From assembly GCA_030998225.1 (NCBI GenBank), contig JAPYXD010000680.1, positions 15,810,001 to 15,874,000 of the forward strand: 64,000 nucleotides of DNA, read 5' to 3'. Below the pieces are notes generated by a model that was given only the letters and a program-made list of their open reading frames with translations, had not been told where the DNA came from and made no database searches. Positions 22,758-33,628 of this stretch are shown here, piece after piece. Made by a program: the position numbers and the translations under genes. This DNA comes from Diplolepis rosae (taxonomy: Eukaryota; Arthropoda; Insecta; Hymenoptera; Diplolepididae). How positions within the stretch are numbered: position 1 is the stretch's first letter; each line of letters starts with the position of its first letter.

Positions 22758-23425
22758 AGGTAGTTGATCCACGAAAATTAGACCTCAGGCAAAAATAGAT
22801 AATTTTGCTTTCAAGAATAGCAATATTATTATTGAAGGGCTATTTTGGAAGAGAAAAGATTAATTTCTATGGAAACAATTTGAAATACAGAAACATAATT
22901 TTATTAATAAATTTTATTTTTGTCCCAACTTTTTTTCTTATGGCTTCTTACCAAATTTTAAAATATTATGCGATTCTAATAAATTACAAATCACTTTTTA
23001 AAAAAAAGATCCCCTACAACTTAACCATTTCCAATTTTCAAAAATGAATAAATTATTATCAAATTCAGCAATTTGTTTATAAAAATGTCGTTTTGGAAAA
23101 TGTTTTTTTAATGGTTTCAGCCATTAAAGAATTTATTTTTAAAAATCAGAAACGGTGAAGTTGCGGGAAATCTTTTCTCTGAAAAAATGATTCATGATTT
23201 ATTAGAGTCGCACAATTTTTTAAAATTTGGTAAGAAGTGATAAGAAAAAAAGTTGAGTCAAAAATAAAATTTATTAAAAAAATTATTTTTCTGTGTTACA
23301 AATTTTTTTCATGTAAAATAATCTTCTCTCTTTTAAAATAGCCCTTCAATAATAATATTCCTATTCTTGAAAGCAAAATTATCTATTTTCACCTGAGGTC
23401 TGATTTTCGTGGATGAAAACTACCT
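22758..23425. mobile_element. MITE family R2, copy 2 (668 bp, TA-flanked)
   Basis: Same ends as 12469-13136 (AGGTAGTTGATCCACGAAAA… mirrored by CGTGGATGAAAACTACCT), with TA at 22756-22757 and 23426-23427. Length equals copy 1 to the base. It contains short meaningless frames only. Confidence 0.92.
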
Positions 23426-23604
23426 TAAAGATTATAATTTTTTATTTTTTACCTATAATGACACTTTTTATTCCCTATTAGCGAGTGAAAAGTAGACGAT
23501 TAGTCCGGCTAAATAGGTTTAATAGTTTTTTCAACTTCTCTTAATTTTTGAAGATTCTCTGAACTTAATATCTTTCAGACCATTTTTGAAATTCCTAAAT
23601 TATA

Positions 23605-24695
23605 CACTGAGAGAAATCGGCTTTGGTTCCTGTGCACATAGCACATATATTTTTTGTACAGTAGTTGCCTTGACCAAAAAAGTTGAGAGAAGCTACTACT
23701 TTTATAGTTATCATGACGTAATTTGGACTTTTTTGTGTATTCGGTTGTTGTGACCAAAGTTGATGATTAGAATGAGCTTTATACGTACCCCAACGGTTAG
23801 TACACGTACATTTTCTTTATGTGTATTGGCAAGCTCCTTTGATTACTACAACCGCAGCGTTCGCTGTTGCGCTATACAAATCAAGTATAACTTTCATTTT
23901 TTACAACGAGGTAAGCCTGCCGTGACAACTATTAAATCTTGTAATAGTCACACAATTTAACTTGCACTGCACTGGCGATAAGTAGTTACTTCCAAAAAGA
24001 TATGCAGCCTAAGTTGAATCCTGCCGATTCTCTTTCTCGATTCCTGGACTATATTTCAACGTGCCAAGCATTATCAGGTAAATAATTCTATTATAAATAT
24101 AGTTTGACAATTCTTTCTAAATGGTAAAAGAATTTCTTCGGGGACAATGCAATGCGTTCCAATGTTGCTGTCTCGTCGTATTTTGTGAAAACTATAATCA
24201 GTCAAAAAAAGTTTATGGTGATGAAAAAAGTGACAATTTTTTAACTTAATCGACGAAAGTTATCATAAATATCATTATACCGGATTATTTTTGTAGATCT
24301 TTACGGTGAAACTTTATTTTTTCTAATCAAATTGAATTCGTATTTTGATAACTAGGAGAACCATACCTATAAACTCAAAAATAATTTTGGCTGGTCATTA
24401 CTTGGTCATTTTAACTAAACTCTATGCGCGGCTTTACGATGGACTTTGGTTCCTATAACCGCAGCTCTTACGGTATTTCAAGTACATAAGAGCAGTTACC
24501 CCGAACACATTAATCAAGTTTCTGCCACTCGGCCTACCAGAATCGTGGTCTCAGTAACGTTCCTTGCAGTTGGAGTAAACACTTTTCCAAAGTATGACAG
24601 CCACTACCATGATTGTCATGACAACTTTAACATTTTTGTAAAGACGATTTTAACAAGAAAACTTTGGTTCGTGAAACCCGAAATTTCTCTCTGTG
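23605..24695. mobile_element. TA-flanked element family R6, copy a (1.09 kb)
   Basis: The ends are CACTGAGAGAAATCGG and CGAAATTTCTCTCTGTG. TA lies at 23603-23604 and 24696-24697. The interior is about 40% GC in places (AACCGCAGCGTTCGCTG) and matches, in reverse, 32673-33628. No transposase domain was recognised in any frame. Confidence 0.88.
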
Positions 24696-24752
24696 TATTT
24701 TTATAAAATTAGCTAAAACTCATTTTTTGTTTAAGGTAAATAAACAAATATT

Positions 24753-24890
24753 TAAAGAATTTGAAAATCTTTCTGTGGAAAAAATGACGCTTTCGACTGC
24801 ACTGGGATTCGAAAGACCTGGGCTCGAATCCCAGCGCAGTCGAAAGCGTCATTTTTTCCACAGAAAGATTTTCAAATTCTTTAAATATTG
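24753..24890. repeat. tRNA-derived foldback (SINE-like family R16), copy 1
   Basis: An almost loopless palindrome. Left arm: ATATTTAAAGAATTTGAAAA, CTTTCTGTGGAAAAAATGAC, GCTTTCGACTGC, TGGGATTCGA. The right arm is the mirror image and contains CTGGGCTCGAATCCCAGC, a tRNA T-arm with Pol III B box. The left arm carries the same T-arm inverted. Confidence 0.8.
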
Positions 24891-24917
24891 AATTTATTTG
24901 CATTATTTGCGATATAA

Positions 24918-25020
24918 GAGTTTGAAATTGTCTACGAGAACACCTGTCGACAACGTATCCTATCTGATACGCGACTAGTGATCTTCCGATAATGTAGGCA
25001 GTGACAAAAATTTCAAGCTC
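24918..25020 (+). repeat. 103-bp repeat family R7, copy 1
   Basis: It begins GAGTTTGAAATTGTC and ends GACAAAAATTTC-AAGCTC (short inverted termini). The interior includes CGACAACGTATCC and CTCCGATAATGTAGGCAGTG-like sequence. Four other copies of exactly 103 bp are at 47237, 47590, 47944 and, inverted, 59665. A half copy is near 43468-43520. Confidence 0.9.
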
Positions 25021-26122
25021 AACTAATTAATTTGTAAATAAACAAAAAATTAATTATGTACGATAGGTTTGTTCATTATTCCCGATGATTTGAATTTAAT
25101 ATTCTAGTGAATGCAGATAATTGAAAACATTTTAAGCATAATATATCTTATTCCTTTATTTCTCTGGAGAATAGAAGAATAAACATTGTCCCCAAGCGTC
25201 CGATAGGAGAAAATTCTGGCGTACTGGCGAGATTCATGTATAGTACTTGTACGCCATATAAAATAAAAAAAGCATCCGAACGGTATTTCTTTCAAGGGAC
25301 GCATTATTTTCAAGGAATTATGTTAGCGAAGCTCAGATAAATTATACTAATTTTTCTTTCTAATATGCACTCATCTCTCCAACATTTTCTTCTTTGATTC
25401 CGCTTTTCCTCTATTTCTATATTTTTCTGTTTTTTTTTTTTTTTTAAATGGATGCGCAATTCACTTTATGCAAATTTCACGTTAATACGAACTGTCACGA
25501 TGACATTTCGTCCGCGAAATCCGAATAAATGAGAGAGTGTGTAATGTCGAGGCGCGTTTCGGCGACATGAAAATTTATTCGATTGAAAATTGTCCGCGCA
25601 AATCGAAAGCAGAAGCCAGGCGGGTTGAGATAACGTTTCCGCTTTGCTCTTCTAGCTGAAAATCGATTTCCGGTATTTTATGCTCTTCCAGAAACTCCTT
25701 TTTAATATCGCTTTTATATCTAAACTCGAATGATCTTCACGCTGAATCCAGATTATAAAACTAATCGAAAATTTCAATATCACATAAATTATTGATGCAA
25801 TTTAGATAAACAAATTTTAAGTGTGGATTTTGAGTTTATCACACTCCCTGAATATAAATTAGTCAAGTTTTGACCAATTTCATTAAGAAATGGAGAATTT
25901 TACTAGTTTCATAGTGTAAGGTGCCTTCTAACAATTATTATGAAAATTTTATTATCAATTAATTTTAATAATTTTACAAATATTTCTTCTGTATTTACGG
26001 CGATGACAAAAAGTAAACGAGTTATAAAAACAAATCATTTTAAAATCATCTGTGAGTAAGCTTCAAAAAAGAATTTGCTTTCAATTTCAAAAGTCTTTTC
26101 TAAACGATATTTTTTATATTTC
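25021..26122. other. Apparently unique, GC-richer island in the tract
   Basis: I see no relative of this stretch elsewhere in the window. The part 25470-25680 is noticeably richer in GC and in CG dinucleotides (for example CGTCCGCGAAATCCGAATAA) than the surrounding transposon debris. It is non-coding in all frames as far as I can tell. It could be original intron sequence, perhaps with regulatory content. Confidence 0.4.
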
Positions 26123-26292
26123 AGGCCTCACAGTTCCTTTGGGATAAAATATAGGGTGTATAGGGAACTTTTTTCTTGCCCATAGGGACCTTTTTTACGC
26201 TCATAGGGTACATTTTTTAACAAAAATTAGGTATGAAAGAAAGTTATTGAAAAGAATAAACTCTTAATAAAAGGTAAATAAAGACGTAATAC

Positions 26293-26765
26293 TTTTTTTC
26301 TACTAGCGGGCCATAAAGTGGACTTTATTGCCCCGTGCGGGGCAAACAAATCCACTTTCTGACCCTATGGTAGAAAAAAAATCGTGTGCAACACGGGAAA
26401 AACATTTATTTAACTCGTGTGGTTGTTACCCTCGCTTTGCTCGGGCATCAAACTTCACACTCGCAAAATAAATTTTTTTTTCCCTAGTTGCACAATGTAC
26501 TATTGTGTCCAAACGGGCGGAAAAAGTCGCATTGCATGCTTGTGCGTAGAGCGGCATGCAGTCAATTGTGCCTCGGCGTCAAAATCGGGCGAAATGTTCA
26601 TACCGCCCGCTTCAAGGGGCGAAAATGTTCATACCGCCTGAAACTTGACTGCCTGCGGCTAACTACGCACTCGCACGCAACGCGACTTTTTCCACCAATT
26701 TGGGCACAAAACGTCGTGTGTACCTGGAGCGACATGGTGGCGATGTGACTCGACACAATCTACTA
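26293..26765. mobile_element. Compound insertion in hAT-like copy 1 (R4 plus GC-rich foldback)
   Basis: Absent from the corresponding site in hAT-like copy 2 (GTAATACTTTTTATTTTAG there). It starts with R4 sequence (CTACTAGCGGGCCATAAAGT… GTGTGCAACACGGGAAAAAC). This is followed at 26504-26708 by a GC-rich inverted repeat whose arms share GGAAAAAGTCGC and whose centre has GCGAAA(A)TGTTCATACCGCC twice in direct order. Confidence 0.75.
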
Positions 26766-26819
26766 TTATTTTAGTAAGTAATAAATATATTCAAATTAAT
26801 TAGTTGAGTTTAAAAGAGC

Positions 26820-26905
26820 AGTCGACCGGCAATCGAAAGACTTGGGCTCGAATCCCAGCGCAGTCGAAAGCGTCTTTATTTCCACAGAAAGATTTTTTAA
26901 TTCGA
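26820..26905 (+). repeat. tRNA-like segment (R16 half element)
   Basis: GCAGTCGACCGGCAATCGAA, AGACTTGGGCTCGAATCCCA, GCGCAGTCGAAAGCGTC and then TTTCCACAGAAAG: a tRNA-like anticodon arm, T arm with B box, and the R16 tail. It forms part of the hAT-like element, since both copies carry it. Confidence 0.7.
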
Positions 26906-26998
26906 TAGATATATTCATATTTTTGTACACAACTGTACTTCACAAATTTTCGGACGTGAGTATTAAATGGGAAATTACCTACATATAACGACTATTTA

Positions 26999-27149
26999 CT
27001 CTCTAAATCTGAATCAGTCGAATTTTCACTGATTGAATCAGTAATTTGCCTTTTCACTGATTCATCAGTGCAAAAATATTTTTCACTGACAAATCAGTTA
27101 ATTTTCACTGATTGAATCAGTAAATTTTGACTGATTCAGATTTATAGAG
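26999..27149. mobile_element. MITE family R8, copy a (151 bp)
   Basis: The ends are CTCTCTAAATCTGAATCAG and CTGATTCAGATTTATAGAG, with TA on both sides (26997-26998, 27150-27151). The interior is a run of ACTGATT / AATCAGT words separated by GAAAA-type spacers. It is an internally shortened version of the 273-bp copies. Confidence 0.9.
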
Positions 27150-27751
27150 TATGTAAGACTAATTAAATTAAATTTCAATTAACTCTCAACAAAATTTCCT
27201 TTTTTAATATGTTTTATACTTTGGTTAAAGAATGAATGTTATTTCTTTAAATTTCAGTCTTTTTATTAATAAGTATACTTCTAATAACACAATATATGAG
27301 TTTTCTTGACTTAATTTTAAGTTTAAATAAATTACGAATACAATACTACTGTATCGGTTACATCTATAGACTTCTTTTTAAATTCTTAGGTCTTTTAAAT
27401 TCTGAATGATAATTATATCATTATTGCGATGGTTTTACCTATTACACCTAGCATTAACGTGTCGTTCGTCGCCGATGTTATTGGCCGAGGCAGTGCGTAC
27501 ATCGACCAATCATAACTTCTTGAATAAAAGCACTCGAAATTCAAATATTATTTAATGACAGTTTCAAAATAGTGAGGTCATTAGAAGAATGCAACGTTTG
27601 TATGCCTCGATTTTATACAAATTTTAAAAAATGCACACTAATGGCTGAAAATAAGGTACTTTAGGGACAAAATCGTGAAAATAGTGGACTTTAGGGACCT
27701 CATCTGAATATAGAGGACAAGAGGGGATATAGGGACCGGTCTGTGAGGCCC

Positions 27752-28299
27752 GATATTTATGTTTATAAAATGAAGAAACATTTATTTCATCTTGAGAAAT
27801 AACCTAATCTTTATTATTTATTGAAAAAATTTAAGAAATAGGCTTTTGATTTAAAGAAATCACTACACAAATTAAAGAAATAGATTATTTGTCTGCATTA
27901 TTTTTAATGAAGAAAATAATTTTGTTAAATCAAAAAAATTATTTTTCTACTAGCGGGTTATAAAGTGCCCCCTGCGGCATACACGAATCCATTTTTTTAC
28001 TAGCGGGTCATAAAGTGGATTTTATTGCCCCGTGCGGGGAAACCAAATCCATTTTTTGACCCCCCAGTAGAAAAAAAATCATGTGCAACACGGAAAAACA
28101 TTTTTTTCACTCGTGTGGTTGTTACCCTCGCTTTCCTCGGCCATCAAAATTCACACTCGCAAAATAAACTTTGTTTTCCCTAGTTTAACAATATACTATT
28201 TTTGACCCTTTAGTAGAAAAAAAATCGTGTGCAACACGGAAAATAACTATTTGTTTTACTAGTGGGGAAAAGGAGCAGTTACCCACGAGTGAAACACGT
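27752..28299. repeat. R4 family cluster
   Basis: 27752-27930 is featureless AT-rich sequence. From 27938 several R4 pieces overlap, carrying TTTTCTACTAGCGGGT(T/C)ATAAAGTG, GCCCCGTGCGGGG, AAAAATCGTGTGCAACACGG and CTCGTGTGGTTGTTACCC words. The words are repeated two or three times in direct and inverted order. Confidence 0.7.
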
Positions 28300-28755
28300 T
28301 ATTTTTCCCAACACGCAGTGACGGATTTACATATGGGCACATGGGGCGCATGCCTAGGGTCCCCTACAAAAAGAATGTCCTCTTTTTTCCTTCCTACCTC
28401 CACTATCGAATTATATCGTATGTTTGCACATCGCGAATGTGGTTTATATCATATAGCCATTTTTGAATATTAGAGAAATTGAAAAAATATGCAATAAATA
28501 TTGAGTAATTTGTAATTTTAAATCCCTTACAGGGGGCCCCCACACTGTTAGTGCCCAGGGACCTGCTAAACTTAAATCCGCGGCTGTCAACACGTCTAGT
28601 GAAAATTGTACTTTCACCATCTACTTTGAGACGGGAAAATGTCTATTTTCGCCACTTGTGGGGAAAATAGCAACAGTTGTGAAATCAGACATTTCCCCGT
28701 GTCAAAATACAAGGTGAAAGTATAATTTTCACTAGACGTGTTGGGAAAAATATTT
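28300..28755. repeat. Foldback family R9, copy 3, split by a hAT MITE
   Basis: Left end TTTTTCCCAACACG, right end TCACTAGACGTGTTGGGAAA, inner arms AAAATTGTACTTTCACC and GGTGAAAGTATAATTTTC. The left arm is interrupted at 28316-28586. Confidence 0.85.
28316..28586. mobile_element. hAT-type MITE, 271 bp, 8-bp target duplication
   Basis: It starts CAGTGACGGATTTACATATG and ends CTTAAATCCGCGGCTG, a hAT-style CAG…CTG terminus. Subterminal GGGTCCCC / GGGGGCCCCC is present. The flanks CCAACACG (28308-28315) and TCAACACG (28587-28594) match at 7 of 8 positions and restore the R9 arm when joined. Confidence 0.9.
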
Positions 28756-29219
28756 ATTTTACTCCTATGATTGTTTTTCACGCTTTGCTCGGGCATCAAA
28801 CTTCACACTTGTAAAATAAAGTTTTTTTCTCCTAGTTGCAAAATCTACTATTTGTTAATACAAACTGTTTTTTTGCTACTCGCTTGTCTTTTCTCAATTC
28901 GGTATAGATTTGGCGATGCAAGTGTACTTTGAGATGTGTACAAATTTTCAAAATTTTAATATTTAACCTTCTTTTATTTGAGGAGTAAATCAATAAAATG
29001 AAATTAATTTTTGAAAACCATACATCATTATATCATTTATAAAACGTATGGCTAAATTCTAGCTAAATCTCCTTTTTATATTCATTTGTACTTTTCTATT
29101 CAAACATTTTATTTATTCATTTTATTCAAAAGGTAACATAAAGTCACATTTTTTTGAAATAAAAAAAAAAAATTCATTAAAATAATGCTACATTTCTTTA
29201 GTTGAAAAATAGTATATTA
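28756..29219. other. R4 tail and unassigned AT-rich sequence
   Basis: 28756-28850 is an R4 piece (CTTTGCTCGGGCATCAAACT, TCACACTTGTAAAATAAA). 28851-29219 is AT-rich, and I see nothing in it. Confidence 0.5.
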
Positions 29220-29407
29220 TGTGCCTAGGCACACAATGAGGGTGATTGCGTGACGAGCGACAATGCTCGCAGGAGATCGAAGCCAAGGCGTAGTCGAGGC
29301 GTAGCCGAGACAAAGTCGAGACAAAGCCGAGACGAAACCGAGGCGCGATCAGTCCTATGAGTATTGTCGCGAGTCTCGCAATGTCCCGAATTGTGTGCAA
29401 TGGCACA
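29220..29407. mobile_element. TA-flanked MITE with internal CGAG minisatellite (188 bp)
   Basis: TGTGCC…GCACACAAT at the left is mirrored by ATTGTGTGC…GGCACA at the right, with TA at 29218-29219 and 29408-29409. The inverted repeat extends about 60 bp with interruptions (GCGACAATGCTC versus GAGTATTGTCGC). The centre has a short tandem run of (A)GCCGAGACAAA / GTCGAGRCG words with a period near 11. Confidence 0.8.
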
Positions 29408-29409
29408 TA

Positions 29410-30117
29410 TTCTATTTTATGTGACTGTGGTGCGGATACGAGTTTTTATGCGTACATTGGAATCTAATCTAGTACTTATTGTAGTTGTTTGCTGCGCTAG
29501 TTGTACGAAGCGGGCGCAAATTCTCGACTAGTCCCGGCCATTTTGATTTTATCGGTCTTGTGTAGTAGTCAGTGCTAACGCTGTACGAAGAAGAAGTGAG
29601 AAGAAGAAGAATAAGAAATAGATTGCGTTCCGCTGTAAGACTATAATGCGCATGCGCAGTTCAATTTCTACATTGTATTCCTCTGTAACGGAATATACAA
29701 CATTGCTTTACTCTCAGCTGTAACGGAAAAACGAGTTTCCGCGGCTGAGGCACATAAAAACTTTTTTCTGGGTATAATGCTATGTTCGGTGTCATCATTA
29801 GGGAATAATTGAATCAAACATATCAATGAACATTCAAATATCCAGAAAAGTTATATTTAAACCAACCAAACCATTTTGTTAAATAAACCAAAATTTTTGG
29901 GGAAATCAGCCAAATTTTAGTTAAGGGCATGTGATAATTTTAGGGAATTAAACAATATTAAATATTATTGATGTTCTTAGTTGACTTTAGGGTCCAGAAA
30001 ACCAGTCTTTAAAAAAATTCGTAAAAGAAGCCTTTTTTGACCTTCTAATTGGCCCTAATCTTGTTAAATAAAAAAGAGATATTTATAAAAAAAATGCAAA
30101 AAACTGAAAATTAAATA
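29410..30117. other. Unassigned sequence with an NRF-1-like palindrome and a piggyBac-like end
   Basis: It contains TGCGCATGCGCA at about 29647-29658, the palindromic NRF-1-type word, in a GC-richer neighbourhood (CGCTGTAAGACTATAATGCG). At 29930-29960 a TTAA is followed by GGGCATGTGATAATTTTAG, resembling one end of the element at 37460-38556. No gene was recognised. Confidence 0.5.
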
Positions 30118-30223
30118 AAGGGTTTTCCAATAGGGACATAACAATTTTATCTATGAATAAAACACAGAAATATTTGAGATATTGAGTTCAAATTTATTGT
30201 GGGTGTAGTGCAAGCATTACATT

Positions 30224-30964
30224 TCATGAATGAAATTCGATATCGGTCATATGACCACCACGAGCCCGTTCACAGCGGTCGATTCTTTGGACCCAATTTT
30301 CCACCACTCTGGCACACATTTCGACCGGAACGTTGACAATTTCGCGTCGGATGTTGTCTTTGAGGTCGTCTAAAGTTGCTGGCTTGTTGGCACAGACCAG
30401 TGACTTGATATGGCCCCATAAAAAGAAATCCAATGGCGTTAGATCGCATGAACGAAGCGGCCATTTGACCGGACCATTTCTCGAGATAACACGTTCACCG
30501 AATTTGCCTTTCAATAAATCGATTGCGACGCGTGCTGGGTGGCTAGTGGCACCGTCTTGTTGAAACCACATATCGTTGATGTCAAGTTCATCCAATTCTG
30601 ACCACAAATAATCTTCCCACATAGCACGATAGCGCTCTCCATTGACGGTAACATGACGGTCGTTTTCATCCACGAAGAAATACGGCCCAATCACATCTCC
30701 GGCATGAAAACCGCACCAAACAGTCACTTTTTGCGGATGCAGCGGTGTCTCAAGAAGCACATTTGGGTTTGTTGCTGACCAATAACGCATATTTTGCTTA
30801 TTAACAAAGCCATTGAGTCAGAAATGAGCTTCATCGCTGAAGATGATTTTTCGATGAAATTCTTCATTTTCTTCAAGCTTTGCCAGAGGCCAATTGGAGA
30901 AGTTTCGGCGTTTCAAATGATCAAGTGGCTTTAGTTCTTGAGTCAATTTAATCTTGAAAGCATG
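30224..30964 (-). pseudogene. DD41D mariner transposase, C-terminal two thirds
   Basis: From the insertion point the frame reads AFKIKLTQELKPLDHLKRRN, then FHRKIIFSDEAHF with catalytic D1. A TGA at 30818-30820 stands where the family has tryptophan (HFWLNGFVNKQN). It continues with PHPQKVTVWCGFHAGDVIGP, VTVNGERYRAMWEDYL, MWFQQDGATSHPARVAIDLL (D2) and RSCDLTPLDFFLWG (D3), and ends GGHMTDIEFHS. Forty-one residues separate D2 and D3, hence DD41D. The premature stop, the upstream frameshift and the insertions make it dead. Confidence 0.92.
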
Positions 30965-30966
30965 TA

Positions 30967-31637
30967 CACGGAAAAAACAGAGCTGAAAAAACTATACAGA
31001 ATTGTAGTTCAGTAAAATACCTGTCGTGACTATACGATATTGATATTGTAGCTAAACTAAATGCGTGACGTACCGAAATGCGTTTTTTGCCATCGTACCA
31101 TTATAATTTCGTTCGTGCAACGATAGAAGTATAGCTGTTCGACCTATACCGGTATATAGTGTCTCGACCCATGCGGTATAGGTGAGACAACTATACTGGT
31201 TTTCCGCGTGACCTATACATTGCTTCGCATGCACGTGACTCTAACCTCGAAATGAGAAAGAAGTGTCATTTGTTCGAGGCGCTTTTTCGAAGCGGTTGTT
31301 GATTTGTCTGGAGGATTTTTTCTTTGTTTGAAAGATCATTTTTGCGTATCGCGTATTGTTTTATCACACCCGAAAATTCACAACAGCGATGGACGAGTGG
31401 GTGAAGAAAAAATTATAATAGGCCTAATATTTTGGTTACGATCGCTATACATCATATTGCCATATCAACGAACTTGTATCCTTCGCGGAGGAATATGACG
31501 TTTAGGGATACCAGTATAGCTGTCTCACCTATACTCGTATAGTTCTGAGGACCATACCGTAGCATTGGTCTGATAGCAATATTTTCTGGTTCTGAGGACC
31601 AAAATATAGTTATCTTAGCTATACTGATTTTTCAGTG
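30967..31637. mobile_element. TA-flanked MITE with iterated CTATAC words (671 bp)
   Basis: Starts CACGGAAAAAACAGAGC, ends GCTATACTGATTTTTCAGTG; TA at 30965-30966 and 31638-31639. The interior repeatedly shows GTATAG / CTATAC words around GGTATAG, CCAGTATAG and similar, in both orientations. Frames on either strand look random. The target site within the transposase (CATG-TA-GGCC) is directly reconstructable. Confidence 0.85.
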
Positions 31638-32243
31638 TAGGCAGGCCTCACAGACCGGTCCCTATATCCCCTATTGTCCTCTATATTCAGTTGAGGTCCC
31701 TAATGTCCCCTATTTTCACGATTTGGTCCCTAAAGTACCTTATTTTTAGCCATTAGTGTGCATTTTTTAAAATTTGTATAAAATCAAGGTATACAAACAT
31801 TGCATTCTTCTAATGACCTCACTATTTTGAAACTGCCATTAAATAATATTTAAATTTCGAGCGCTTTTATTCAAGAAATTATGATTGGTCGATGTACGCA
31901 CTGCCTCAGCCAATAACATCAGCGACGAACGACATGTTAATGTTAGGTGTAATAGGTTAAACCATCGCAATAATGATATAAATATCATTCGGAATTTAAA
32001 AGACCTAAGAATTTAAAAAGAAGTCTATAGATGTAACCGATACAGTAGTATTGTGTTAGTAATTTATTTAAACTTAAAATTAAGTCAAGAAAACTCATAT
32101 ATTGTGTTATTAGAAGTATACTTATTAATGAAAAGACTGAAATTTAAAAAATAACTTTAATTCATTAACCAAAGTATAAAACATATAAAAAAAGGAAATT
32201 TTGTTGAGAGTTAATTGAAATTTAATTTAATTAGTCTTGCATA

Positions 32244-32516
32244 TTCTATAAATCTGAATTAGTCAAAATCTACTGATTATCAGTGAAATTTGACTGATTC
32301 AAATAGCTAAAAAGAGGTTACTGTAAATCAGTCAAATTTCACTGATTACTTCAGTCGAAATCAACTGATTTAACAGTGAAAAATACTTTTTCCAGTGATT
32401 CAATCAGTGAAAATTAACTGATTTGTCAGTGAAAAATATTTTTGCACTGATGAATCATTGAAAAGGCAAATTACCGATTCAATCAGTGAAAATTCGACAG
32501 ATTCAGATTAAGAGAG
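32244..32516. mobile_element. MITE family R8, copy b (273 bp)
   Basis: It starts (T)TCTATAAATCTGAATTAG and ends CAGATTCAGATTAAGAGAG, with TA flanks at 32242-32243 and 32517-32518. It contains seven or more ACTGATT / AATCAGT words. It occupies the same site in the hAT-like element as copy a does in hAT-like copy 1, so it predates their amplification. Confidence 0.9.
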
Positions 32517-32672
32517 TACATAGTCGTGATATGTAGGTAATTTCCTATTTAATACTCACGTCCGAAAATTTGTGAAGTACAGTTGTGTACAAAAATATGA
32601 ATATATTTATTGAATTTGAAAATCTTTCTATGGAAATAAAGACGTTTTCGACTGCGCTGGGATTCGAGCCCA

Positions 32673-33628
32673 CACAGAGAGAAATTTTAGGTTTCACAGA
32701 CCAAAGTTTTTTTTTTAAAATATTATTAACAAAAATGTTAAAGTTCTAATGACAATCATGGTAGTGGCTGTCATACATTGGAAAAGTGTTTACTTCAACT
32801 GCAAGGAACGTTACTGAGACCACGATTCCGGTACTTGAAATACCATAGCGCTGCGGTTATAGGAACCAAAGTCCATCGTAAAGCCGCGCATAGAGTTTAG
32901 TTAAAATGACTAAGTCTACGGACAGTAAATACCCAGCCAAAATTATTTTTAAGGTTATAGGTATGGTTCTCTTAGTTATCAAAATACAAATTCAATTTGA
33001 TGAGAAAAAATAAAGTTTCACCGAAAAGATCTAAGAAAAATAATCCGGTATAATGATATTTATGATAACTTTCGTCGATTAAGTTAAAAAATTGTCACTT
33101 TTTTCATCATCATAAACTTTTTTTGACTGACTATAGTTTTGACAAAATACGACGAGACAGCAAAATTGGAACGCATTGCATTGTCCCCGAACAAAATCGT
33201 TTATCATTTAGAAAGAATTGTCAAACTATATTTATAATAGAATTATTTACCTGATAATGCTTGGCACGGTGAAATATAGTCCAGGAATCGAGAACGAGAA
33301 TTGGCAGGATTCAACTTAGGCTGCATATCTTTCAATGAAAGTTATACTTGATTTGTCTAGCGCAACAGCGAACGCTGCGGTTGTAGTAACCAAAGGAGCT
33401 TGGCAGTACACATAAAGAAAATGTACGTGTACTAACCGTTGGGGTACGTATAAAGCTCATTCTAATCATCAACTTTGGTCACAACAACCGAATACACAAA
33501 AAAGTCCAAATTACTGTCATGATAACTATAAAAGTAGTAGCTTCTCTCAACTTTTTTGGTCAAGGCAACTACTGTACAAAAAATTTATGTGCTATGTGCA
33601 CAGGAACCAAAGCCGATTTCTCTCAGTG
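32673..33628. mobile_element. Element family R6, copy b (956 bp), CA target duplication
   Basis: Reverse-oriented relative of 23605-24695. It starts CACAGAGAGAAATTTTAGG and ends GCCGATTTCTCTCAGTG. It is inserted within the tRNA-like segment, between GATTCGAGCCCA and CAAGTCTTTCG. Comparison with the empty site in hAT-like copy 1 (GACTTGGGCTCGAATCCC) shows that only the dinucleotide CA was duplicated. Confidence 0.9.

Larger units (their letters stand above)
26123..27751 (-). mobile_element. hAT-like non-autonomous element, copy 1 (1.63 kb)
   Basis: The ends are AGGCCTCACAG and CTGTGAGGCC(C). Subterminal repeats contain TAGGGACC/GGTCCCTA words at both ends. It is the same element, in opposite orientation, as 31643-33879. 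Its own target duplication is not clean. It contains an R4-type insertion (26293-26765), a tRNA-like piece (about 26820-26905) and an R8 element (26999-27149). At the position where copy 2 carries R6 this copy is empty. Confidence 0.85.

Noticed and set aside
22805..23047. 80-residue frame in R2 (and its relative at 56119)
   Set aside because: Corresponds to inverted-repeat arm sequence, differs by frameshifting changes between copies, low-complexity composition.
29188..29406. 72-residue arginine-rich frame on the minus strand
   Set aside because: It is the CGAG minisatellite and inverted ends of a MITE read in one frame.
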